Source: Erigeron canadensis (lineage: Eukaryota > Streptophyta > Magnoliopsida > Asterales > Asteraceae). From it: 64,000 bases of DNA. The position numbers and the translations under genes were made by a program. The notes beneath the pieces were generated by a model. It was not told where the DNA came from, did no database searches, and saw only the letters and a list, made by a program, of their open reading frames with translations. The DNA is taken from contig NC_057764.1 of assembly GCF_010389155.1 (NCBI RefSeq), positions 17,174,001-17,238,000 on the forward strand. The letters are read 5' to 3'. Position 1 is the first letter of the stretch, and every line of letters begins with the position of its first letter. Below, in pieces: positions 22,927-33,874 of the stretch.

Positions 22927-23560
22927 TTTGTTTGGTTAAGTTCGACCATAATAGGTTGAGTTCGATCATAATAGGTTAAGTTCAACCATTCTTTTGTTGA
23001 GTTCAACTTCATTTTAGTCGAGTTCAACCTCCATAACGAATTCGATTATAACATTGTTGAGTTCGACCTTACTTTAAGTTAAAATACGACCTTAAAACAC
23101 ACAACTAGTTTGGATCGATTTTGGTATATACTTTAAGGTTGAGTTCGACCACCTTATTTGAAGGTCAAGTTAGACCTCTGGTGGTCGAGATCGACCACCT
23201 CACATGGTCGAGTTCGACCTCACCTAAGGTTGAGTTCGACCAAAATAAGGTTGAGTTCGACCACCTAAGATTGAGTTCGACCACCTAAGGTTGAGTTCGA
23301 CCACCTAAGGTTGAGTTCGACTATCCAAGATTGAGTTCGACCATTACATGTCACGTTCGAGCATAATAGGTCGAGTTCGATTTATTTATTAAGCATGATC
23401 ATAACTTGTTGGATTCAACTTACTTGTCGAGTTCTCCTTAAATTTTGAATTCGACTTACTTGTTGAGTTCTTCTTAATCGTCAAGATCAATCATAACTTG
23501 TTGAATTCAATTTACTTGTCGAATTCTTCTTAATTGTTGAATTCGACTTGTTGAGTTTTC
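22927..23560 (+). repeat. Degenerate 20-bp minisatellite in the leader of element D
   Basis: Tandem, variable units of the form GGTTGAGTTCGACCACCTAA, most regular at about 23200-23345 and increasingly diverged outwards. Unit length drifts around 20 bases. The array lies between the primer-binding site and gag. There are no unique spacers, so it is not a CRISPR-like array. Confidence 0.8.
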
Positions 23561-24364
23561 CTAACTGTCGAGTACAATTTTACTTTAAATTTTATGGCAA
23601 AATTTGTCTCCCAAATTATGAAAATAAAATATTCTGAGACAATTTTACCATAACAGCTCGACTCCGCTAAGGATTGCCACTTGCCTCCCCTTAACCCTGC
23701 TTCGAAGGGAGCTGCACCGGACCCCCATAACTTAGGGGCTTCGCACTAAAATTCATGATCTCATTATTTGTGCCCAAATGTCAAATATGATTCTCATGTT
23801 GCGTTCTTGTTCCTTTTGCATGATGAACACTTAGTATATTAATTCTGCCAAAAGGTGATTTAATATGTTTTGTGTGTCAAAAGGGCTATTAGCATGCATA
23901 ATATGCACGATTCTTAATTTTTTGTCCAAAGATCAAAAAATAAGCGTTATGTTGCATGATCTAATGCTCATATTAACTTAGATATCAGTTACTTCTGTCC
24001 AAAGGTGATGTAACATCTAAGTAGAGCCTTACTTTAGCTTACTGTTTGGTGTTTACAATAGGCTTACCTATCACTAGCTTCATTACTATAATAATGGTCA
24101 TAGTCTCATTACTCTAAGGAACATTACTATTAGGCCTACTTATTTTAGTCATTACTTTAGTTCCATTACTATTAAGATACATTACTTAGTCTGTCTTAGA
24201 TAGCTAGTCATGTCACTATAACTTCATTACTATTAGGCATACTTATTTTAGGCATTACTATTATAATCTTCGATTGCTTGTATTATAAATTAATATCCTT
24301 CTTATTTCCACTCTAGTACCTAACTTTGGCATTAAGCCACTTATTGATGCAAACTTTGTTTTAT

Positions 24365-24815
24365 GAAAGAGTTAATTACCTCTAACTCTGGAGATGATAG
24401 ACCTTAACTATGTCATTCGCCAATATGAACCCACTATTATTACTGATAACTCTTCCCCAGCTCAGAAAGCGAATTTTAAGAAAGTGGGATAGGGCGAATC
24501 ACTAGTCACTAATGATGGTCAAGATCTTCATCAATCATAGTATCCGAGGGAATGTATAAGGTCTATGCAAGTAGCTTAAATACAAAGAAAATAGCAGTAT
24601 TTGTGAACACATAATTATGATGACTGACATGACTCATAAGGTTAAGAGTCCTAAAATGGAAGTCTTTAACAATTTTTCTTGTGCATTTTATAATGACCTC
24701 ATTGCCTACTCATTTCGACACTATGAAGTTGTTCACCTTTGATATTAGCCAATTTAAACATATTTTGCATGACTATTTGCAAGCTAATATCGTTTACTTG
24801 TGTACATTTTAAGCC
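24365..24815 (+). pseudogene. Copia gag remnant (N-terminal part), element D
   Basis: Translated segments such as NYVIRQYEPTIITDNS (from about 24400) and KLFTFDISQFKHILHDYLQA (from about 24724) fit the copia Gag (UBN2-type) core in order, with several stops and frameshifts between them. The similarity stops near 24815, where foreign DNA begins. It resumes near 27480 with the end of the zinc knuckle. Confidence 0.6.
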
Positions 24816-27470
24816 AAAATTATGTACTTTTAGTTTCTTATTAATTAATTTGTAGGTGTATTATAAAATTTGGATGCTATAAAGATGAAATGAAGCTAAA
24901 AATGTACAAATGACGGCTTATATTGGTGATAAGTGAAGTAGCGGTATTCAACTTCAATTTGGAGACTCTTGTCGTTGTTGATTCCCATTTGTATAAGAGC
25001 ATGCCACATTCTATTTGTGCGACTTTGCATCTTGAGCTTTGAAGAAGTAAGAAGATACATAAAATGATCTGCTCCATTTTGTGTCAATTTAGCCAAAATG
25101 ATTGTACAGGAATTGGACACAAGCAAGACTAAAAGAAAAATTTGAGATGCAGCCAAAATCAATTTTTTTTTTTTTAACGGCCAACAAAACCATTTTTATT
25201 CATCCACTACATCTACCGGGAAGGTAGATTACATTTTACACGTTACAACTTGCCTCATGCCTTTATAAACATAAAACAAAAAACAACAAAACAACAAAAA
25301 ATCAAATTAGCCACCTGCTTCTACTTCCCTTGAGTTGACCCCCTGCCGACTTTTAATCTATACAAGACACGCCATTATCCCTCCGTTTAACACAATCCAA
25401 GCTGTACAACCTCGATCTATGTCGGATCCATAGTAGAGATAACGCCTTGATCTCTTCCAGTACCGTTGAGGTCTTCGGTTGCAATCTGTTGAAAACCACA
25501 TCGTTTCTTGCTTTTCATACACTCCACACTGTTACTAAAATAACTGCATATAGTGCCTTTTTTCTATTCTTAGTTTCAGGATGAAACTGATGTATCTTCC
25601 ACAAATCGCATACTCCAAAAGCAAAAAAAAGAAGATATCTGATTCCACAGACATATTTGTTCCCATACAGCTTGAGTAAATGGGCATGAATGCAACACAT
25701 GTTCCACTGTTTCTGTGCTCTCCTCACAAAACACACATAGGTCCGAAGAAATCAATTCCTAGCCAAACCTCACATTTCATTTTAATTGTTGACTGAAGTC
25801 AACTATGCTTGTGGAGAATTAAAGACACGCACAGCTCCTTTCCCAATTTGTTTGAGGTTATAGTCGACCAGCCATTCTCAAGATGCCACATCCCCATTTC
25901 ATCTACTCATTTTGGTTGCTGGGCCACGTGGGGAACAAAATACAAAAGAAGGAATTTCATTTTTATCAGACAAGCAGCTCACTTGATCTATTTCTATTTA
26001 CTTTGTGCGGCTGGAAAATGGGACACATCATGTGACATTAGAGCAGCAAAAAGAGAACTCTCATTTTATTTATATATGGAGGCTGCGTATTATCATTGAA
26101 AAAAAATATAACAGCAGTAGCAGACTCCACAAGTCACATCTTCATAGTTGTATCTTATATTATTTTACATTATCATCTATCAACAATCACATTTAGAAAA
26201 CCTTCATTCATCCATCATTCACCCATCATCATATTATCTTTTATCTTATATCTAAACTCATTACTATCCTTATCTAAAAATTAAAGTGTGACAATTTAAT
26301 TAGAAGATTTGAGCTTCGTATTGGGGGTTAAAGATTGAAGATAGTTTCATCCATCCATCCATTATTTTCTATTTATGGGTTGTAATCTCTACTCTTTTAT
26401 TTATTAATTATGTACATGAATAGCATATGTCTATGTGTGTGTATTTGATTGTTTATGTTATTGATATGGAATAGTGATTCTTATATGTTTGCTTAGACAA
26501 TTTAATGTTTTTTCCTTGATTGTTTATGGTTGATTGGTTAATAAACATTTATTTGTGGGTTTTGACTTTTTAGGGTCAAACTTTGATTAGTTGATGAATT
26601 AGGATAACATGATATATACTAGTGCTTTGCAAATGACCGTTTCATTGAACTTGTATATGTTGGTGGAGTTGAACTTGTATATGTTGGTGATTTTCCATCA
26701 TGGTGTTTATGAATGTAAAGCCATTTGTTGCTTTTGAAGTCAATTGGTCAAATAAGATCTATAAATTAATAAGTTGTAATTGCATTAAAAGATGACCGTC
26801 TAAATGTTTTTATTAATTGTTAGCTCGGGTTGGGTACAGAAAGGGACACCTACTTGTATTTTGATCCAGGCCTCTTGAGTTGCTTTTCATACCAAACGGT
26901 GGGAATGGGGAATACTTGTGACCACAATACTTATTTTTATCGTTTCCAATGATTTTAATGTCTAAATATTTTATCGTAGATAACCGTCTAGTTAATCAAG
27001 TCGGATATTTTGTCACGTCATTTCTCAAGTAAAAGTCAAGTCCATAAATAAGTGTTTGTCAACCTGGTTTCATTGTCTATCTAAATCAACCATGAACATT
27101 GCACAATGGGGAAAAAATGTCTAAGTAAACATATATGTTGATAGTTGATTGCTTGTTTATTTTGTTTGTTTATTTGCTTAGTTTAGTTGCCATTTCCATT
27201 TTATGTTTTCTTTTCTTAGTTTAAAAATCAAATCTCAAAAGTCTTTTCTTTTAATTAACAAAATTCACCTTCAAATTGCAAATAGTTTGCTTAAGTTTTC
27301 AGTTCACCGCCTCCTTGTTCGACACCATAATCATATTGGCCATATACTTGTGTATTTGGTCAATTATTGACTTTCCAAAATTTCATCTCATTTTCCACCT
27401 CCATTATTATTGACTGCGGCCCGTTGATTTTTGACGACCTCATTCGGGCACCGCATCAATTGGCACCGCT
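24816..27470. mobile_element. Insertion of ~2.6 kb splitting gag of element D, includes a LINE fragment
   Basis: Gag-like sequence before 24815 and after 27470 belongs together, so the material between is inserted. It contains a LINE 3' fragment (25163-25800, - strand). A 24896-25162 frame on the - strand opens with a hydrophobic, signal-peptide-like stretch. 25870-27470 is AT-rich with no feature I can name. Insertion boundaries and target duplications were not resolved, and more than one event is likely. Confidence 0.55.
25163..25800 (-). mobile_element. LINE (L1-type) 3' fragment with zinc-finger RT C-terminus
   Basis: On the - strand, from about 25737, the translation contains CVFCEESTETVEHVLHSC followed by PFTQAVWEQICLW, the zinc-finger module found at the C-terminus of plant LINE ORF2. 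The frame shifts by one base within a poly(T)/poly(A) run near 25625 and continues as FAFGVCDLWKIHQF. The 3' end is TTGTTGGCCGTT plus poly(A), seen on the + strand as the T run at 25163-25177. The endonuclease and RT core are missing, so the copy is 5'-truncated. The upstream limit is uncertain. Confidence 0.8.
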
Positions 27471-27960
27471 GCTAATTCCATTAAGAAGAAGGATAATAAC
27501 AGTAATAAGACATTAAGACTTCAAGTAAAGGATAATCATGGTGTTGTTGCCTCTAGCTTTAAGTCCTTGACGAGCATTCCTAACTACAAATTCTATTATA
27601 CCCAAATTGCCCTAAATTTAAGGAGTGACTAGCTAAGAAAGGTAACTTATCTTATGTAATATTTGATTCTCTTATGTTTGATGTACTTATTAATACATGT
27701 GTAAGTGACTCTGGTTCTATGGTTCATGTGACCAACTTAATACAATGATTATAAATAATCCAGAAGATGTCAAAAGCACCAAAGAAAACTTAGAGTTGAA
27801 AGGGTGATATCTTAGATGTCGAAGCCATGGAAACATATTATTTACATATAAATACGGGAAAGTGTGTTAGACTAGCAGATACGTATCTGCTAGTGTACCG
27901 AGAATTTCACGGAACCTTGTATCTATTCTTCAAGTCTTAGACATTGAAGTTTATGTAATA
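27471..27960 (+). pseudogene. Copia gag zinc-knuckle end and protease remnant, element D
   Basis: The end of the nucleocapsid region (CPKFKE near 27629) leads in frame into a protease remnant whose catalytic D-S-G (27707-27715) is intact, followed by MVHVTN. Stops interrupt both sides. The aspartic protease would cleave the polyprotein. This copy cannot make one. Confidence 0.65.
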
Positions 27961-28129
27961 ATTCATGGTTGCGGTGAGATTGTCATTACTCATAATGATG
28001 AATTCCTTGATCCTGGTTTCTTGGATGAATTGATGGATAAGTTAGAACTAGATGATAGTTTCTCACGGTCTTTGTTGTCTCCTAATATTGATGACATAAC
28101 TAAAACAAAGACAAAATCACCTAAATAAT

Positions 28130-28900
28130 TAGATAATTCTTCCATGTTGTGGCATAAACATCTTAGCCACATCTTACGAGTTTGCATGATACGACTCATC
28201 ATGGATGGAATATAACATACTCTTGGCTTTAGTGATTTTGAAACATGTATTTAATGCTTCAAAGGCAAAATCGCTTAAGGAATTAAGAATAAAGCCACTA
28301 GAAGTTCCAACTAGTTGGAAATAATCTACTTTGATATTAAGGGCCCCTATCCCCCATCCATCTTAGGACATACATCATTTATTACATTTATTAACGACTA
28401 TTCGTGTTATATGCATTTATATCTGGTTTAAACCCTTGGAGACTTTTTATGGTTGACATACTGATATTGGTGAAGCTCTTGGTCCTTTCCATAACTTTTT
28501 AAAGGAACATGACATAACTAACCAATACACCATGACTAGTTCCCCTTCGTAATATTTATGTTGCTAGAAGGAGAAATAAAACCTTAGTGGACATGGTGAT
28601 AAATATGTTTGTCAACACTAACTTACCTACATTCCTTTGGACTAAGGCCTTACACACAACCGTTCATATACTCAATAAGTGTTCCATCAGAATCTGTCCC
28701 TAACTCCTGGACAGAAAGGAAACTGAGTCTAAAATATATGAACGTATGAGGTTGTCTTGCCAAAGCATAACTCTATAACCCTAACTAAAAGAAACTGGAT
28801 CCTAAATCTCTTACATGTTTCTTTATCGGTTATTAGTTTTACCGTTTTTCCTACACTACTAGCATTATTGATACGTATCATGTCACGTTTGTCGAGAACT
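28130..28900 (+). pseudogene. Copia integrase remnant, element D
   Basis: The GAG-pre-integrase/zinc-finger motif LWHKHLSH starts at 28146, and integrase core similarity (FDIKGPLSPI near 28340) follows. Many stops and frameshifts are present. Confidence 0.6.
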
Positions 28901-29389
28901 AAAAGATCAGTGGGAGCATGACAAATCATAACTTAAGATTTACAATAAGTACAAGAAGCGGGAGGAACCACCCGTCGGTTATTATTACTTCTCCGATAAT
29001 TCTTCTTGTAGCCAACGGTGCTCCTAATAACACTGATCCACCTTCTCCTAATCAAAATCCTAATCCTCCTAATCAGGATATTACTAATGATAAACCATCT
29101 TACTAATAATGCTGAAGCATCTTACTATTAATGCTAAAGCATCTTCTTTACTGAACCTCGAAATCAACTCGGGAGATCATCTAGGTCACGCAAGGTCATA
29201 ACTTTGATGATTTTATAACTTATTTAACTGAAGTTGGAAAGCTTACTGATCATACCTTTTATCAAGAATCCATTGATAGCGATTAGGCCACTTAGTGGAA
29301 TGAAGTCATGATTTAAGAGCTTAATTCCATGTAGCATAATGACGTTTGGGACTTGGTTGATTTTCCTGAAGAATCCAAACCTGTAAAGT

Positions 29390-29970
29390 TGTAAATGGAT
29401 CTTCAAAACCAAATTAGACCCGAATGGAAACGTCAAACGTTATAAGGCCAAACTGGTTGCGAAGGGCGTTACTCAATTGGAAAAAATCGATTATCAAGAG
29501 ACCTTTTCTCTTGTCTCTCATAAAGATTCTATAAGGATCGACATGGCATTCGTATTATGGTTTAGAGTTACATTAGATGGATGTCAAGATCACTTTCCTG
29601 AATGTAAACTTGCAATAAGACGTATACATGTGGCAACCTAAATGATTCATTCTAGAAGGAAAAAGAGCACATGGTATGTAAGTTGAATAAGTCGAAATAC
29701 GGGTTGAAATAAGCATCACTAAAATGGTAACTTAAGTTTTGTATGTGGATGATATTTTACTTACAAGTAACAACTTGGATACGTTGCATGAGTTGAAGCG
29801 TATATTTTTCGCATAGTTTCGACATGAAAGATCTCGGTGATGCCTCTTATGTCATAGGTATCGAAATACACCGGGACATGCGTAATGATGTTCTGGGTCT
29901 TTCTCAAAAGGCTTATATTGAACGCATCTTAGAACGCTATAACATCTAGCAGTACACACCTACTTTAGCT
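29390..29970 (+). pseudogene. Copia reverse transcriptase remnant, element D
   Basis: The frame from about 29400 reads through KAKLVAKGVTQ. The catalytic YVDD (29742-29753) is preserved in one frame, and MKDLGDASYVIGIEIHRD follows near 29825. Frameshifts separate these blocks, so the gene is dead although the active-site codons survive. Confidence 0.75.
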
Positions 29971-30307
29971 CCAGTAGTAAAAAAAAGAGACGTTTTTGGT
30001 TCTTTCTAAAGCCCGAACATTAAGAATAAAAAGGAACTAATAAGGATGACACCTTACTCGTTTGTAGTTGGGAGCATTATGTAGGCTCACGTATTTACTC
30101 ATCCAGACTTCGCTTACATTGCCGGCTAAAGGTTCTACGATATCTGCAAAGGATCAAACACTACACATTAACTTATAGAAGAAGTGACAACTTAGAAGTA
30201 TTAGGTTAATCTGATTCTGATAAGAAATCTACTTCTAAATTTATATGATTAGCTGGCCGAGATATCTCTTGACAGAGTCATAAACAGAACTGGCTACAAC
30301 GTCCACA

Positions 30308-30694
30308 ATGATGGTTGGATACATTGTTATTTACAATGACACTTGTCATGGGATGTTGTTAAAGAACCTGGTCAAAAGACTCAAAATTGTCAACTCCATT
30401 ACCAGACCATTGAAGCTTTACTGTGATAACTCAGGTGTTGTAACTTTCTTGAACAGTAACAGTTCAACTGACACTGAGTTGTATCTCGATACAAAGTATT
30501 TGCTTGTACGCGAACGGATTGAGGAAAATGTTCTTTATATTGAGTATATAAGTACACTTAATATGCTAGTGGATCCAATGACTAAACGTCTTCCTCTTAA
30601 AATCTTCGTAAGACACGTGTCGAAGATGAGACTTACTGAAGGACCTATTATAATAGCATGTTGTACTTGTTGGTCATTATTATTATTATCTTAA
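30308..30694 (+). pseudogene. Copia RNase H remnant, element D
   Basis: The 128-residue frame contains LYCDNSGVVTF and IEYISTLNMLVDPMTK, the RNase H C-terminal half of copia pol. The N-terminal half upstream is broken. It ends about 280 bases before the 3' LTR. Confidence 0.8.
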
Positions 30695-30977
30695 TAAAGT
30701 TTTCCTCTATATTCAGATTTTTTTTGTCTATTAGTTACACTTAGCGCGCATAATGGTGTATGGACATTATAATAACAAAATTTGTCTTATTCAATTGATC
30801 ATTGCTAATTAGTTTTAAATTTAAGTCATAGTTAGACTAGTGGGGGTCCTGAGTTGATGTTCTTCTCTACGACTGTACTTATTGACTATGATTTTAGTTT
30901 AAAAGAAAATGAGTATTAACCCCAGCCGGACTTATTAAATACGCATAGATAAATGATCGCTTGGTCAAGTGGGAGAA

Positions 30978-31449
30978 TGTTGGAACCACGTTAAATGTGA
31001 CCGTCACTGATCGTTTATCATTTATGATATGATAATTGATGATAATTGAAATCCCTATGTCTAGTAAATATATGATGGGCGTATTTACTCTTAAATACAT
31101 ATTATATGGTTTCCCATTAGATGATTGTAACTACAGAGACTTATATTGCACATACTGAACACTAGTGGCTAAAGTTATAAATGCTCTCTTTATCAATAGA
31201 GAGCCATGTACAACCATTTTCTAGTCTAATCCCTTCCACCTTATTTTGTGTGTGTGTGCTCTCTCCCTCTCTAATTTTCGGTTCTAATATCAACCGAATC
31301 TTAATCCCATCATCAATCAATCATCTCGTTTTAGGAACCCGTCACAACTGGAAGATATGCTTCATCATCTTACATGTTCAAGATCAACGGGTATGTTTTC
31401 TATCATGTTTTCATTATATTATTCAATTTGGATCATAATTATTCCAACA
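30978..31449 (+). repeat. 3' LTR of copia element D (472 bp)
   Basis: It is preceded by the purine tract AAGTGGGAGAA (30967-30977). It starts TGTTGGAACCACG and ends ATTCCAACA, matching the 5' LTR along its length. Confidence 0.9.
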
Positions 31450-31867
31450 ACTGATATAAAGGGTTAATAAAGATAACTTTAAAGATAAAAGAATGATAGT
31501 GTAATTTAATTATTAATATTAAGGGAGTAATATAGGTGAAAATATATTATGGGTTGTAGGTGAAAATATTACACAAATTTCAACATTTCTAAAAATAAGG
31601 AGTTATTGTTTTTTAATATAGCATAGAAGTATAGAAGTATGGATACCTGTTTATATGCATGTCTAGTGTAATATTCGAGGATGGCCACGAGGATTATAGG
31701 CTCAAGTTGAGCCTGCCGTATTAGGCTTAATGAAATCGACCTGATAACGTAAAAATCAAAATACATGCGTTCTTAATGTCTTAACTAACCAGAATGTATA
31801 CAAATAGCCGATTATTAAAGGTAGAGATATTATAACACACACTATATGTATATATATATATATATAT
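31450..31867. other. Spacer, nothing seen apart from a TA run
   Basis: AT-rich DNA ending in a (TA)n tract (about 31845-31867), which forms the left flank of the next MITE. Confidence 0.4.
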
Positions 31868-32228
31868 CGGGGACCCTTATTTTGAGAACCCATTTTCTTG
31901 TAAGAACCGTGAGTCTCCTAAATTTCAAATTGGATGACATGTTTTTTTTGTTTATTCACATGTGAAACGTTATAAAAACATATGTTACAGAAGAAATTTT
32001 TTTCCAAAACCTTATATATAGCCGTTTTCACATGTGAACAAAAAACGTGAACAATTTCATTCATGAGTTCACAAAAGGCTATTTTGAAGGTTTCTTAAAA
32101 AATTTTCTTTTACAACATACATTTTCATATCATTTCACATGTGAATGAACAAAAATAACATGTGAACAAATATATATTTTGAGAGTTCTCATGGTTCTTA
32201 CAAAAACATGGTTCTCAAAATAAGGAAA

Positions 32229-32250
<22 letters not shown>
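31868..32250. mobile_element. (TA)n-flanked MITE with TTATTTTGAGAACC termini
   Basis: The left end CCTTATTTTGAGAACCCATT and the right end, whose reverse complement reads CCTTATTTTGAGAACCATG, are inverted repeats with further paired blocks (GTAAGAACC.TGAG). TA microsatellites flank both sides, with a CT run on the right. The interior has further inverted pairs such as TTCACATGTGAA. It shares its terminal motif with the MITE at 19131. Confidence 0.8.
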
Positions 32251-32265
<15 letters not shown>

Positions 32266-32394
32266 CATATGTAATTTTTAGATAGTTAAGCTATGGTATA
32301 AAAACCCTCACATACTAACTTTTTAATATTTGTTGTATAATGGATAAATGATTGAGCCTTCATTCCTTTTTATGGATTAATATATTAAGATGTG

Positions 32395-32530
32395 CCAATG
32401 TGGTTGGTGGTCCATTGGTATGGTCTTTGACCTTGGGAGGAATCACCTGGGTTTGAGTCTCACTGTCCACATTTGTGGGGGTGGATTAATATGAGTTTTT
32501 CGAGAGTAGGAGTAAGATAGAATGTCGTTC
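32395..32530 (+). mobile_element. tRNA-derived SINE-like unit
   Basis: A tRNA-like head with a plausible A box (GTGGTCCATTGGTATGG) and the B box GGGTTTGAGTCTC is followed by a short body and a TA-rich tail. No target duplication was defined. Confidence 0.5.
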
Positions 32531-33174
32531 AATATATATATATATAGGAAAAGGTTCATGGTAACAATAAATATAATAATAATTTTAATAAATAGAAAGT
32601 CTAAGAGTATTAGAAATCTAAATCTATTTGAATTATCTTGGTTTAGATGAAAAACAATTTATATAACATAGCCACATGCCCACATGTAAAACCAAAAGAT
32701 CATCATTTCTCACAATTACGTGTCTTCGCATCTAGATCAACAAGCTTATTCAAGTTATGATCTATAACTTCAAAAACAATGTGCTTGAACATTGTTAAAC
32801 TCTCCATGGTGTTGACTTCACAACACGATTTAAAATCATTTTTCTGGGTCCATGGTATAAACGACGTTCCAATATTTCTGTAGATTTAAAGAAGTGATTT
32901 ACTTATTAAAACCCACCATTATTTATATCTATAATATAACTAAAAGATGGGGTTGGGGGTACACTTGACACCCCTAATCCTCCTCTTTTAGTCTAATCCT
33001 CCATCCTTATTAATCATCTAATTTTTTTAATATTAATATAAATTAATTTACACTTTTTGGTTTTTCATCACCAATTTACACTTTAATCCCAATCTAAAAC
33101 AACTAACTTACACTTTTTAGTTTCCCATCTGAAAGTCCCAAGTTTGCAACGATCAAAATAGATTAAACTAGAGA
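32531..33174. other. AT-rich spacer, no gene seen
   Basis: Mostly AT-rich sequence. A segment from about 32929 (TCTATAATATAACTAAAAGA) has a Helitron-like look, but no hairpin plus CTRR end was found before the LTR at 33175. Confidence 0.35.
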
Positions 33175-33732
33175 TGTAAGACAAGAAATTAAACACGTTT
33201 AATCATATGTATATATTAATTAAACAGTGAATACATGGTTGGTTTACAAAGAGGAAGAAAAAGAAAATACTTGTTAAGTTGTTGACATACAAAAACTTAA
33301 CTGTTCTAAGTGACAATTGCAGAACAAAACCAACGAGAGTTGCGGCTAGGTCAAGTGATTCCTTATATAGGCAGAGAAGAGAATCGCATGACAACCCAAT
33401 AGATGTTGACACATAAAGGTTGTCAACCATCTATTGGAGGATGATTCAGATCTACAGAGTTCTTCTTTCTTCATCTTGTTTGCTTCCCAAAACAACATGA
33501 AAGAGAAACTCCTTAGTACTAAATCTGTACAAGGTCACATGGCTTCATCTTGATCATGCACCACGTGTCCTTGGGACCATCCTTCTTATCTTCATTTTCC
33601 CGCTCATATTTAACTTACAAATTACAACAGTGAGTCATTGAACTTATCCTTTAACTCGAAGATAATATAGGTCGCTGAAAGCTCGCTGATGAAGTGCCTC
33701 GCTGAGTCTCTCAGCGAATCCATGACTCAACA
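33175..33732 (-). repeat. 3' LTR of element A (558 bp)
   Basis: On the - strand it starts TGTTGAGTCATGG directly after the purine tract AGGAGGAGAT (33733-33745) and probably ends CTTACA at 33175. A TATA box (CTATATAAGG, 33361-33370 on the - strand) supports a promoter-bearing U3. With the 5' LTR absent, the left end rests only on the TG/CA rule. Confidence 0.65.
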
Positions 33733-33874
33733 ATCTCCTCCTATTCGCTGAGGAGATTTAGCTGAGTATGAGTCTTTTGAAGTAGTTGTAATAACAAGTA
33801 GAATGAAGAAATGCTGATATTATATATATGTCAAAACACTCTTACAATATACACATTACAAACAAACAGGCTAA

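Larger units (their letters stand above)
22147..31449 (+). mobile_element. Degenerate Ty1/copia retrotransposon with both LTRs (element D)
   Basis: Two near-identical LTRs (22147-22621 and 30978-31449) bound gag, protease, integrase, reverse transcriptase and RNase H remnants in copia order on the + strand. A primer-binding site complementary to initiator tRNA-Met follows the 5' LTR and a purine tract (AAGTGGGAGAA) precedes the 3' LTR. Flanking pentamers TTTGA and ACTGA match at only three of five positions, so a target duplication is not secure. Gag is split by about 2.6 kb of foreign DNA including a LINE fragment. All coding parts have multiple stops and frameshifts. The clade within copia was not determined. 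Confidence 0.9.

Noticed and set aside
22927..23560. CRISPR-like array
   Set aside because: Units are contiguous, variable and without unique spacers, and the DNA is plant nuclear. It is a minisatellite.
26005..26284. Overlapping frames after the LINE fragment
   Set aside because: AT-rich, overlapping in two frames, no domain or start context.
32929..33174. Helitron 5' end before the element A LTR
   Set aside because: A TCTATAATATAAC start is present, but no hairpin and CTRR terminus follow before 33175.
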